Source: Lumbricus rubellus
Lineage: Eukaryota; Annelida; Clitellata; Crassiclitellata; Lumbricidae
NCBI GenBank assembly: GCA_945859605.1
Contig: OX243819.1
Location: forward strand, 10,134,826-10,198,825
DNA: 64,000 nucleotides
Direction of reading: 5' to 3'
Positions 22,071-32,553 of the stretch are shown piece by piece. The position numbers and the translations under genes were made by a program. Positions within the stretch are counted from its first letter, which is position 1. Each line of letters starts with the position of its first letter. The notes beneath the pieces are model-generated. The model did not search any database. It saw only the letters and a program-made list of their open reading frames with translations, and was not told the DNA's origin.

Positions 22071-23036
22071 CACTGTGTCCGGAAAAAAAACAACCAGTTT
22101 TGTAAATATGAAAATAAATAGTAAATATTCATCGATTTTCACAATTCAAACACCATTTTAATCCTGACATATTTCTCTAACAATTGTGAAAATATAAAAG
22201 TTCCAGTCCAAATAATGACGTCATAATGACGTCATTTGCACAAAAAGTCAAATTTAAGAGATAAATGCGCAAAATCATCCACAATTTCAATATTTTATCA
22301 TGTAATTTATCAATAATAAATGTAAGTTTAATTTTATTTTTATATCTGAATTATGTCAGACTGCAATTTGTGGTCAAAGAGTACACCTTTGGCTTCAACA
22401 TAAGCGTCAAAAGGGTCGCGCTAATACCCAGCAGCAGCATCGATAACCAGCTTATCAAAACCTCCGAGGCGTTAACAATTCGCTTACGGAGTTCTTCAAT
22501 GTCTCTTATCCTTGTCTTGTAGCCTGCACCTTCTCCTCCATCAATCTCCAACTCTTATTATCAGTGGGATTTAAGCGGGCGGCCGTTTTGCGGCCAAAGA
22601 TTAAGATGAATGAATTCCGAGTCTTTTTAGTCAACAGATCAACAGATTCACGAACTCAGTGAGCTGAAGCGCTATTTTGTTGAAATGTGTAGGCTATTGT
22701 TCCGAATATTCTCGGATATCAGGCACCACTTTTTTATAGAGCAGACAATCCCTCTAATAAGCTGCATTTATTTTCACTTCTGGTTCTATTAAATGGATTT
22801 CCGTTTTACCAAAAGCCAATAATACCAACCGAACCATGCATGAATGGCCGGCTATATGCATTTTGATGCAACTGACGTCATTATGACGTCATTATTTGGA
22901 CTGGAACTTTTATATTTTCACAATTGTTAGAGAAATATGTCAGGATTAAAATGGTGTTTGAATTGTGAAAATCGATGAATATTTACTATTTATTTTCATA
23001 TTTACAAAACTGGTTGTTTTTTTTCCGGACACAGTG
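22071..23036. mobile_element. Mariner-type TIR element with 170-bp inverted repeats
   Basis: CACTGTGTCCGGAAAAAAAA at 22,071 is inverted at 23,017-23,036, flanked by TA (22,069-70; 23,037-38). TIRs are close to perfect for about 170 bp, including GAATATTTACTATTTATTTT and a doubled TGACGTCA in each arm (22,216-22,234; 22,873-22,891). Internally the minus strand (about 22,360-22,560) reads RDIEELRKRIVNAS and, in another frame, DPFDAYVEAKGVLFDHKL. These are decayed forms of the mariner-like transposase C-terminus. Non-autonomous. Confidence 0.85.
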
Positions 23037-23039
23037 TAT

Positions 23040-23734
23040 AAGTTTACTGATCATTGATAAAGCTCGGCTAGTTTTGTCAACCAGTGGAAAAAATCAGGTT
23101 TTCTATGAAAACCGGACTTGAAGGAAGACTTGTAGACCTCGTATAGTATAGGCCTAGATTTTACCAGAGAAATGTGTTTTGCCACACTCCGCGTTTCAGA
23201 ACTTTGGAGTATATAATTATTATGATTTAAGATTAACAAATTGCTGGATGGCTGAAGTCCCTGAGAACGGAGAACGTGATTAGCACTGTTTCGTTTTTTA
23301 GTCAATTTTCAGCATACATTATTAATATATTTACTTCATCAGTCATTCGTAATTTTCTTAACAATCTTCCATCGTCGCAATAATACTTACTTTACACAAG
23401 ATTTTGATGATCTTTTCTCGGTTATAATCGGACTTTCCACCGTCCATGCAGGCTAAGATATAATATGTCAATTATAAAGCTAAATTTTTTATATTACTTC
23501 ATCCGTCATTCGTGATTTTCTTATCAATCTGTTATCGTTGCAATAATAATTACAGTACACAAGATTTTGATGATCTTTTGTCGGTTATAATTTCCACCAT
23601 CCATGCAGGCTAAGATATATGATGGCTACACATTTCTTCACGACAAATTCCCATCCTTGTTCCTGATATAGACTTAGGCCTACATTAGACGGAATAAATA
23701 CGCTGGGACAAAAATAATTATGGACATGGGTCTA
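23040..23734. other. Gene-free stretch with a local duplication
   Basis: Two diverged copies of a roughly 130-bp unit at about 23,325-23,465 and 23,497-23,620 share CAGTCATTCGTAATTTTCTT-like, ACACAAGATTTTGATGATCT and CCATGCAGGCTAAGATATA words. No coding region recognised. Confidence 0.6.
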
Positions 23735-23965
23735 CAGTAGTTTTCTTTCTGGAGATTGTTTAGAGAAGAAAATTATGCAATAAACGGTTCCGGGAGCAAG
23801 ATCAAGAGGAAGACCTAGGAAGAGATGGTGGGACAACATGTGTGAATGAACAGGATTATAAACAGAGGAAATGTTGAGAGCAACCAAAGACAGTAAAGAA
23901 TGGAGAAGAATTGTCCAATATGCGACCAACCCTCGTGTCGAGGAAGGTTGAAGGCATGCAAGGCA
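23735..23965 (+). pseudogene. Decayed LINE ORF2 tail related to the 7435 element
   Basis: Plus-strand frame reads PGARSRGRPRKRWWDNMCE, then EMLRATKDSKEWRRIVQYAT followed by NPRVEEG and a stop, with in-frame stops between. This parallels GSRARGRPRMGW...ETEDRKKWRRHVHEATNPRIEDG of the 7435 copy. Same family, older and inactivated. Confidence 0.75.
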
Positions 23966-24957
23966 AGTTTTCTTTGAGTCTTAAAAATTATTCGGTATCA
24001 TGCAGCTTTGCAGCGATCGTTATTGTTCTCACAGGACTGTGAAGAAATCATGTGGACCAGATTTTATGGTCGCCGCCAGATTTCTTCGCAGTCCAGATTG
24101 AAAATTGACTATTCTGCTTGGACGGGGGTTCTCCTTGTTGGGTCTGGAGCGTATAACTGACGAGGTTTCATTGAAGTTGCGCGTTGCAAATTCTCATTCA
24201 TTCTACAGTAATGGATAATTATGGCACATTGGTGGGTGCTATGAATTAAGATCAAATAAGGTGAAAGCCGGGAATTCTCCTTCAATGAGCACAGAGCAAG
24301 TAGATCTGAGACCAACGATGTTAATAATTATGAAAGAAACCCGCTGTCCTGTGTGACGAAGGGTGAAATCATTCACATGGTCGTATAGTTTCGGTGACAA
24401 ATGAATTAGCCTACCGCAACTCATTTTTCTAGTCTGTCACCGGCGAGTTGCTTAGCTTTATGGATAGATCTGATTGATTTCAGCACAAAGCCAGTGGATC
24501 CTTCAAAACGATCCTTTTACATTTCGTTGGATGGCTTTACATCTGACGAATGGTTTGTTGGCTTATTATACGGTGGCTTTCAACGCATCGTATGCTAACT
24601 CAACTAAGTCGACCGAATACACGAATGACCGACTGAAGAAATGATTGATCGATAGCAAAGGAGCGGTGTGTAGAGGGACCTACATGTGCTGCGCTAACGG
24701 ATCGCTTCATCGTGGACATAATTTATATGCCTACACAGTTTGGTAAGTGACGGACGCAGTCTGTATTGACCGATTATATTTATTCATACATCGGAATTTC
24801 AATAATTGTGTCTTGCGTTGCAGTCTAGACTGCAGATCTTTTTAAACAGACGACTGCTACGAAATGCTTCTATGAAAAATTATTATGAAGCGTCTATTTG
24901 AAATGCTTACTTATATACAAACAATGTCAAACATGCATGCATATATACATGCATAGG
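23966..24957. other. Gene-free stretch
   Basis: No splice-supported exon, repeat family or RNA gene recognised. AT-rich with scattered short open frames. Confidence 0.35.
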
Positions 24958-25421
24958 CTACATACATACATGTACATACATACATACATACATACATACA
25001 TACATACATACATACATACATACATACATACATACATACATACATACATACATACATACATACATACATACATACATACATACATACATACATACATACA
25101 TACATACATACATACATACATACATACATACATACATACATACATACATACATACATACATACATACATACATACATACATACATACATACATACATACA
25201 TACATACATACATACATACATACATACATACATACATACATACATACATACATACATACATACATACATACATACATACATACATACATACATACATACA
25301 TACATACATACATACATACATACATACATACATACATACATACATACATACATACATACATACATACATACATACATACATACATACATACATACATACA
25401 TACATACATACATACATACAT
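24958..25421. repeat. (CATA)n microsatellite, largest of three
   Basis: About 460 bp of almost perfect CATA units bounded by CATACATGTACATAC on the left and TGCATACATGCAC on the right. All frames are open for over 150 codons for this reason only. Confidence 0.98.
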
Positions 25422-26880
25422 GCATACATGCACACTTACAATACATTACAATACACACAGGCATAGGGCCTATAGAAGTTTTACATACACAGTTACACGC
25501 GCAACCTTGGATACATGCACACTACATTGATTATAATTATCAAGTATTCATACATAGGTGCATACATAAAGACATACACAAATACACTCATATACACCTA
25601 CACACGTGCATCCATACATACATCGATTGGATGCATGCATATCTGTTATAATCTACACACAGATCAAGTCGACATTGCATGCACGTGAAAACAAAGTAAA
25701 CGTAATTTCAAATCTAAGTTGAATGTATAAATTGTATATAATTAAGATATAATAATATATATGGAGCAGGTGCGTGGGTCGTGATTTAGACCATCAGTGG
25801 CATAACTATAGAACCATCTCTACCCGTCTGATGCGCTGACCATTGGCGTTTGTCTTGACGCTTGATGGGACCCAGTCAGATCATCATCCGTTGTTACGCC
25901 CTCAGTCACTGGCTCTGCGTGATCTCATCCATTATCGAATTTCCGCTGTCAAAATTCTATCGACATCCGATTCGGTCATGAAAGAAACACATCATTGTAG
26001 AGAAAAAACGACGGGGGGATTATAACTGAAGCCGTTAGTGCAGTCGTACTTTGTAATTTACGTGGCGTTATCATGACAAGACGGTAGGCCAAACTTGCCT
26101 AAGTGTTCCTGGTGGTCTATTTAAAAGAAATCTTTATTATAATGATCTTTGATTATTTTCAACCTGACAAAACGCAGAACGATTACAATTCAGAGTAGTA
26201 GCCTATGGTCGATGATCCCAAGTTATAACAGCAGTCGAGTTTAATTATATATAGGCCTAAGTTTAAAACGACAAATACGAATAGAAAAAAAGGAATAAAA
26301 CGTCGTTTTGGTCGAAAAACAAAACAAAGAAAAAATTTCACGTTAGCTGATCTTAGAATAAACGACTTAAAAATAATAGGAAATAATGTTTCCTTTGTTG
26401 AAACCATTCAGGTTGAGTGAAAAAGTATTATTATTAATTCGCTGCTTAAGCTGATGTAATTATTATTTAGGTGAGTGACTTTTGTGATTCAGCTGTTGGC
26501 CTATATTTTGGCAACATAAATCAAATTCGAGTTTCGGCACTGTCGAAAACTTACTTTATGAAGCAGCTAAGTTCGGGCGATTCATATAGATAAAACAAAG
26601 GCAGTTAGAGTATTTATAAAGAAGATGGAGAGAGTGATTGCTCAGAAAGACAAGAAGCAATTAGTTTCCGTGAATGGGAGGGGGATTTTGAACCCAATGT
26701 CTTTAGTGAAGGTTGTTTAGCATTCACGCGAAATTAGCCGACTCTTAAATATCGCTTCGTTTAGTTCTAGCTAAAGAGACCAGATTTAACGGAAATTATC
26801 TTTACATCAGCGGTTTTCTTGCGAAAGACGTCTTTAAAGAATAGAAAGTGTCTAAGACACTCCTATAAATATTATTATTT
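25422..26880. other. Gene-free stretch
   Basis: Degenerate CATACA-like tail to about 25,640, then AT-rich sequence. No feature I can support. Confidence 0.35.
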
Positions 26881-27127
26881 CTAATACTTGGACTGGAAGC
26901 GCTTTTCATTCCAAACGGCATACGGCTTCGAGTGTTGCTTCCTTGCATCTGGCTTTGAATATTGATTGATGTTTCCATGCTTGATAGCATCATCGCTCGC
27001 ACGGACGACGTCCAGCGTTGCTAACATGCCGCTTTCAAGGAAATGTGCGATAAGTCGCGTAATAAAACCGCCGATCAAATTGCACATTTCACACGCAGAA
27101 CCATTCCTAGGGTATACGAACAAAACA
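26881..27127 (-). CDS. Possible terminal exon of a secreted or neuropeptide-like precursor
   Basis: On the minus strand a long pyrimidine tract (27,140-27,175) followed by TTATTATTATTATTAG makes a good 3' splice acceptor at about 27,128. The frame after it stays open for about 80 codons to TAG at 26,881. The C-terminal part has dibasic sites: RK, then QHSKPYAVWNE, then KR and FQSKY at the stop, the layout of processed peptides. A CxxC (CEMCNLIGG) lies near the start. There is no ATG, so upstream exons are required and none was identified. I do not recognise the family. It could equally be a chance open frame. Confidence 0.25.
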
Positions 27128-27149
27128 GCTAATAATAATAATAACAACC

Positions 27150-28025
27150 AGAGAGGGAGAGAGAGAGAGAGAGCCTACTTTCCGAGTAACATCGATGGGT
27201 CGATCCATGTGGTTCCGCGTAATGGCATCAAATGTTCCGAGCGCCGTGAATGTTGTATTCTAGCAAGAAGCTGTGTGTGTGATGCGAGACACGCGGTTCA
27301 TACATTAAGAGATATTCAGCGAGATAATTCCCGTCTCAATCAGGGCTTTAGAGGCGATCCACCCGATACTCGGACATATTGAAGCGGCACTAGCAACGGC
27401 GTTGGACTGGACGAAAGACGCAGCGGGAGATTTCTAGCGATTTCCTACCAATACTTGTCGCGGGGATTATTTTTCGCCACTGGTTTATGGCGACCCTGCT
27501 TCGGGCTATAGGCGTGAATATATTATTACCGCGTTGGACTTTCGTCGAGGAAGTGGCCCCTGTGTGAGCGCGAACTAATAAAGACTCCCCAGAAGCTGCG
27601 TAATAATGGAAATCGTGGAGTTTACGTATCAGCGAGAGAAAGACTGAATGATAGAGTGAGAGACAGAGAGACAAGCAGAGATAAATACAAACACATTGAG
27701 AGTGACAGAGACGACAGAGAAAGGGAGAGACAGTGAGAGTGGGAGTGTGGAAAAGTGAGAAAGAGAGACACAAAGCAGGAAACAAGAAGAGCGAGAGGTA
27801 GACAGAGAGGCAAGACAGAGGCAGAGACAGAGATGGACAAAGACAGAGGCTGAGACAGAGATAGACAAAGACAGAGGCTGAGACAGAGATAGACAAAGAC
27901 AGAGGCTAAGACAGAGATAGGCAAAGACAGTGAAAGACAGAGACAGAGAAGTGGAGAGACGGAGACACAGAGAAAGAAACAGAGAGACAGACAGACAAAG
28001 AGACAAAGAAACACAGAGGCAGAGA
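27150..28025. repeat. Purine-rich GAGACAGA tract (27,630-28,025) and (GAGA)n (27,150-27,172)
   Basis: Degenerate GAGACAGAGA repeats with a 26-bp sub-repeat AGACAAAGACAGAGGCTGAG occurring three times at 27,830-27,910. Between 27,173 and 27,630 nothing is recognised. The long leucine/serine frames on the minus strand are artefacts. Confidence 0.85.
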
Positions 28026-28370
28026 TTAGAAGAATATTGCAGTTGTAGGTTTTTACTTCGGGATTGAATGATTGGATGGATTAGAGCTTTATAGATCAGC
28101 GGATGTCGATAATATGAACCAGGATTCTTTATCACCGGCAGACAATAAAAAGAATAGATAACTGCAGATACTTTTCTGAACGAATGTTGTCCACGTGTCC
28201 TTCGCAGAGGCACCCACGCATTGTACAGAATTATATAGACTATGCGGTGTTAGCCGACAGAAAATCAGCAGCGTATACGAACTACAGTTGGCTGCCTTCA
28301 TTGAATGGACTCGGCTGTTTCTTGCAGTTTCGTTTGGAGCCACATAAAAAGTCGCAGGGTACCGGTCGCT

Positions 28371-28567
28371 TGTGTCACAGAATTACATGTGTCACAGGAT
28401 GACATGTGTCGCACGGCACCATGTGTCACAGGTGTCAATTGTCACAGGGCGTCATACGTAACTATGCTATGTGTTACATGGTTTCATATGTCACAGGGTG
28501 TCATGAGTGATAGGTTGTCATTATGTATGTCACAGGAAGCCATGTGTCGCAGGGTGTCATCTGTATT
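28371..28567. repeat. Degenerate 17-bp minisatellite (GTGTCACAGGATGACAT)
   Basis: About ten imperfect units such as GTGTCACAGAATTACAT, GTGTCACAGGATGACAT, GTGTCGCACGGCACCAT and GTCACAGGGTGTCAT. Confidence 0.8.
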
Positions 28568-28721
28568 CCAGTAGATGCTTATTTATTTTAGGTTGAACAA
28601 GCGATTTTTCGTTGACCGTTTTGGGGTTGCTATAGATTGCCAGAACACATAGTCTGAACCTGCAGCTCACGGAGGTATTGCTTTGAGCATCTAGTTTGTT
28701 CTGATCTGATCTTAATCAGCT

Positions 28722-28994
28722 CTAATAAAATCCAATATAATATAATCGAATACAGTCAAATGCAATTATATATGATATAATAAAATGTAATCGAATTAAT
28801 CAAATGAGATTAAATATAATATAGGCTAATAAAATGTAATAAAATGTAATCAAACGTGATTAAATATAATATAGCCTAGTCAAATGTAATTTAATGTACC
28901 GTAATCAAATCTGATTAAATCTAATATAATCAAATGTAATAAAATGTAGCAAAATGTGATTAAATGTTACTGAATCTAATCAAATGTAATCAAA
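28722..28994. repeat. (AATCAAATGT)n-type array, left part
   Basis: Imperfect decamers AATCAAATGT, AATAAAATGT and AATATAATC. The array resumes at 31,036-31,140, so the 2.04 kb between is an insertion. 8-bp TAATCAAA flanks the insertion on both sides. Confidence 0.85.
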
Positions 28995-29254
28995 CAAGGG
29001 CGCCGTTAGGCGTACGCACGTACGCAAGTGCGTACAGCGCGGAAAGGCCAAAAAATTTTTTTTCACAAATTGCAAATTTATTATAAGCGATTAAATTCTA
29101 TTGAAATTTTATAATCTATAGAATATACTTCCTTCCTTACTTACTTACACTCTAATAGAGAGCCATCTTGGCATTGAGCGTCTTATAGCCGCCTAGGCCC
29201 TAGAGGTCTATGGATCCTGGGATTCCTGGATGTAAAACCGTTAAAACTTGTTTT

Positions 29255-29880
29255 AAATTTAATTTTTGTTTGTATATTTTTTATGTACACTTTTTATAGC
29301 CAGGGGCGGATCCAGGGGGGCAATCCGGCCATGGCCCCCATTTAAAACTGCCATGGGACGTGGCCCTCCCATTTGGTATGAAATTAGCAATATGCATATG
29401 GGTGTAATGGCATATTGCCCCCCCCCTATTCGGAAAATGGCATGAGACGTGGCCCCCCAGTCGGTTTTCAAGTGGAGGAGTAAAAAAAAGTCATCACCTT
29501 TTTTGGCGGATGAAATGGTATGATTTTCTCCAAAAAACTTTTGGCAGATGACAAAAAAAAACCTCATCAACTTTTTTTGGCGGATGAAAAGTACTTCAGC
29601 CAAAGACTAATCCCTATTTATTTTCGACCAGCAACCAAATTTCGGGAAAAAATTCACCTGTCCCATCCCAGGTTCTAAGATTTTTGCCCCCCCTTGGAAG
29701 AGTTCTGGATCCGCCACTGGTTATAGTGCACCTTCAAGCTCTCTACTCCGGCCGAAGCGCTGAGCAATTGTGAGTGAAGGACTTGCCCAAGGTCCTCACG
29801 CGGCGAGGTGGATTCGAACCTGGAAAATTCCGGCTTCAAGGCGACGATAGCATAGCAATATGCCGATCTAAAGGTATCAA
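29255..29880 (-). mobile_element. CORE-like tRNA-derived SINE, interrupted copy
   Basis: Minus strand carries a tRNA-like B box (GGTTCGAATC at 29,811-29,820) followed by GACCTTGGGCAAGTCCTTCAC (complement of 29,774-29,794), then CTCAGCGCTTCGGC, GTAGAGAGCTTGAAGG and TGCACTATAA. The same order occurs at 51,541-51,759. The SINE is cut at its 3' side by the element at 29,300-29,720; its last part resumes at 29,255-29,299 with an AAACAAA tail. The A-box end (about 29,850-29,880) is degraded. Confidence 0.78.
29300..29720. mobile_element. CAGGGGCGGATCCAG-type non-autonomous DNA element
   Basis: Left end CCAGGGGCGGATCCAGGGGG; right end, reverse-complemented, CCAGTGGCGGATCCAGAACT. TTATAG directly flanks both ends (29,294-29,299 and 29,721-29,726). 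The undisturbed SINE copy at 51,561-51,570 has a single TTATAG at the same place, so this is a genuine target duplication. The 114-codon minus-strand frame across it is a translation of repeat sequence. Confidence 0.75.
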
Positions 29881-29884
29881 ATTG

Positions 29885-30241
29885 CACCTCCTAAACATCA
29901 CCCCCCGGTAACTTGTACCGTAACCGGTTTCAGATTACCCCCGGACACTAGATTTGCATAGATTTATCCGTCATCCCACTGTGGTTTGTTATCAATATTT
30001 TACTGGGAAAAAATAATAGCCTCGAAGCCATTTCTCCATGTAACTTCAGCGGCGATTTAGTATTTTAGTTACAGATGAAAATATTTATAACAAACCAAAC
30101 CACGAAGTGGGATAACGGATGAAAATCTTCAGACCAAAACAAGAAGCGGGATTATCTTTCTGATATTTGTAGTCCAATAAATGCGACGATTGATGCAAAT
30201 TACAGTTTGCAGGGGGGGGGGTAATGTTTAGGAGGGGGTAA
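29885..30241. mobile_element. Fold-back MITE-like element
   Basis: ACCTCCTAAACATCACCCCC at the left is inverted at 30,213-30,240 (GGGGGTAATGTTTAGGAGG). Internal inverted segments also pair: CATCCCACTGTGGTTTGTTA near 29,973 with TAACAAACCAAACCACGAAG near 30,088. No clear target duplication and no coding capacity. Confidence 0.6.
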
Positions 30242-30430
30242 TAATTTGAAGCCTTTAGCATGGGCGTCCGCAGGAATTTTTCTAGGGGCGCAAACTTTTA
30301 TATAATTGTCACATGGTCTAAATTTATTGGATGACAGTTTGAATTTCCATATTACCACGAGAGAATCCTATAGATCCTATCCTACCTATACGTTATGCGC
30401 CCAAAGAAAGATATATAGGTTCAACATGAC

Positions 30431-30730
30431 TGCCTAAAAATGGCTCCATTTGAGGTCGACACAGCCAAAAATGCGCTGGTCGCTGGGTCTCCGCCCCCAG
30501 ACCCCGCTGGGGGAGCTTACTGTAAAGACAAAACCTTTCTCTTTTACAATAACATTTTGATTTTTATTGTTATCCTGGTAGCTTGCGACACTGAAAAACG
30601 ACTTATTCTTAAAAATTTCGCGACTTTGTCTGGCAAACAAGAGCCTAAAAATGGCTCCATTTAAGGTCGAAACAGCCAAAAATGCGCTGGTCGCTGGGGC
30701 TCCGCCCCAGACCCCGCTGGGGGAGCTTAC
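30431..30730. repeat. 90-bp direct duplication
   Basis: 30,431-30,520 and 30,641-30,730 both read GCCTAAAAATGGCTCCATTT, then CAGCCAAAAATGCGCTGGTC and CAGACCCCGCTGGGGGAGCT. They are about 90% identical and 210 bp apart, inside a GC-rich repeat that ends GGCGCCGCCACTG near 30,811. Confidence 0.85.
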
Positions 30731-30914
30731 GACGCTCCCCCAGACCCCCTAGTCGGGATGGGCTTCGTGCCTTCGGCACTCGCAACTTCCCGCCTTCGGC
30801 GCCGCCACTGACGACCAATTAGGCCTGCAATACAGCGTCCTGGCACTTTTTTACACTTTAAGCACTGTGTATGTATATATATATATGAGATTGGATTGGT
30901 AGTATTTACGTTCC

Positions 30915-30950
30915 CCCCCCCCTAACCAGAAATCCTGGATCCGCCCCTGA
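30915..30950. repeat. Solo right end of a CAGGGGCGGATCC element
   Basis: AACCAGAAATCCTGGATCCG followed by CCCCTG, the complement of the CAGGGGCGGATCCAGG end. The matching left end was not found. Confidence 0.5.
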
Positions 30951-31035
30951 ATATAAGCTCGTATCGATCGCTGTTCGCTTCATATTATTTTGTGGAAGTT
31001 GTGCGTACAGAAATAAAATCCTGGCGGCGCCGCTG

Positions 31036-31140
31036 TAATCAAATGTAATCAAATGTAATCAAATGTAATCAAATGTAAGCAAATGTAAGCAAATGTAAGC
31101 AAATGTAAGCAGATGTAAACAAATGTAATTCAATCTAATC
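31036..31140. repeat. (AATCAAATGT)n-type array, right part
   Basis: Decamers AATCAAATGT then AAGCAAATGT, about ten copies, continuing the array broken at 28,994. Confidence 0.88.
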
Positions 31141-32553
31141 TAATGAGTTCTGTAGCGCCGTTGTAAATTGAGGCGACCATCAACCGATGGTGAATTCGCG
31201 GTAATACTAATGATCACACACTCAGTCAGAGCAGACAGATTGAAATCTGATGTAACAAAGAAACCGTAAGTCTTTAAGACTAAGCAAAGTGACAAAGGTC
31301 AATTTTAAGTTTAGCTTTTAATGCCATCAGAGAGGACAAAAATCGACAATAATTTCAACCGCCCATGAACACCGAGAACGCCCAAGGGCCAAGGATGCTT
31401 TAGTGCTATAGGCACAGCTAGACCGCAGTGGGTGGTCTCGGTTGGTCGATGATTCGAGGGCAAAATTTACCGGCATAGAGCGGAGATAACTCGTCTGATT
31501 TGAGTGCAATGTTTTGTGAACTATAAGAACTATAATTATTGACCAAGTTCAATGCTCCGAGATGAAAGGGCTATATAAATATATACATATATTATAAATA
31601 TATACATATTATATATATTTATATCAGATCGATGCTGTATATGATTATGTATATAGGACGCCACGTAGCGGTGTATTATATGAATCGTCGTGTTACTTGA
31701 AAACACAATGCAGCATAAGCTTGTATTAATTATATCTGCATGGCAAATCATGCTTCCCAATGTGCAGAACTTGCCGCTTCGTCTGGCAGTTTTAAGCAGA
31801 CCCTCTGGCTTCATCTGCTTCTTCCGATTAATCTGTTTCAATGAACGTCTCTCTGTGTGTTCAGTCAGAGCCGACATCTGCGACAAGCGACGCATGAAAC
31901 TCTCGCAAGTTGCGGTCGGCTGTGTCAACCGAGAGAGCTCAAACGGGCGGACGGTCAATGCCGCCAGCACCGCCTGCAAGCACCAGCGCCGCATAGGAAC
32001 TGCGCCGCACACATAGCCTACACGCAGGCATAGGGCGCAGCGGCTGATGGAGATGCCTGCATTTGGTTTGTGCTACTCTCCTTAATGGCAGTGTGGTCAT
32101 AGTCAGAGACGTGCTCGTCGCCTCTGGATGCTAAGCCAGTTCGAGTTGCCTTTTAAGACTCGGTAAATTTACTCGACGAAAGTTATTCGCAGAGTATTTC
32201 TTCAAGACAAATTTCAGTGCACTGGTATACGCGGTACAATTGCTAGGTTTGTGAGCGATAGCTGCCGTTATTTGCAGACTTTCTTACTCATCTGTCTTCT
32301 GTGTAGCCTAAATATCTTGAACAGTTTAGCGTGTACTGCCGAGGTACTTATCGGTGCAGGTTGGTAATAGATTTTTACAGAAGACAGCGCTTGAACCTGT
32401 AAATTGCAGAGTTATTTCACGCCTGCGGACGCTGATACTTTTGTCATAACAAGAATGATGATTTCATCGTAAATTTATCACTAATGCCAAAAAACACATG
32501 AACGTTCGTTCAAACAGAAGATATTTCACTCCACTGAACCGTTCAAACACAGC
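31141..32553. other. Region upstream of the GPCR gene
   Basis: AT-rich palindromic stretch at 31,575-31,625, then a more CpG-rich region from about 31,780. It presumably contains the receptor promoter and 5' UTR, but no TATA box or exon boundary could be assigned. Open frames here (108 codons plus, 158 minus) lack ATG starts or recognisable domains. Confidence 0.4.

Larger units (their letters stand above)
28995..31035. mobile_element. hAT-type insertion with nested elements
   Basis: The ends CAAGGGCGCCGTTAGGCGTA and, reverse-complemented from the right, CAGCGGCGCCGCCAGGATTT form short imperfect TIRs of the CAG.GGCGCCG kind seen in hAT elements. Both ends also share GTGCGTACA nearby. TAATCAAA (8 bp) flanks both ends, though the host array makes that duplication less independent. 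No transposase is visible. The interior is a nest: a SINE (29,255-29,880) split by a CAGGGGCGGATCC element, a fold-back element, an internally duplicated repeat, and one end of a second CAGGGGCGGATCC element. Confidence 0.6.

Noticed and set aside
29259..29603. 114-codon minus-strand frame
   Set aside because: It spans the CAGGGGCGGATCC element and SINE tail and is a translation of repeat sequence.
31536..32016. Opposing 158- and 108-codon frames upstream of the GPCR
   Set aside because: Neither begins with a plausible ATG in context and neither shows a domain; more likely promoter/5' UTR sequence.
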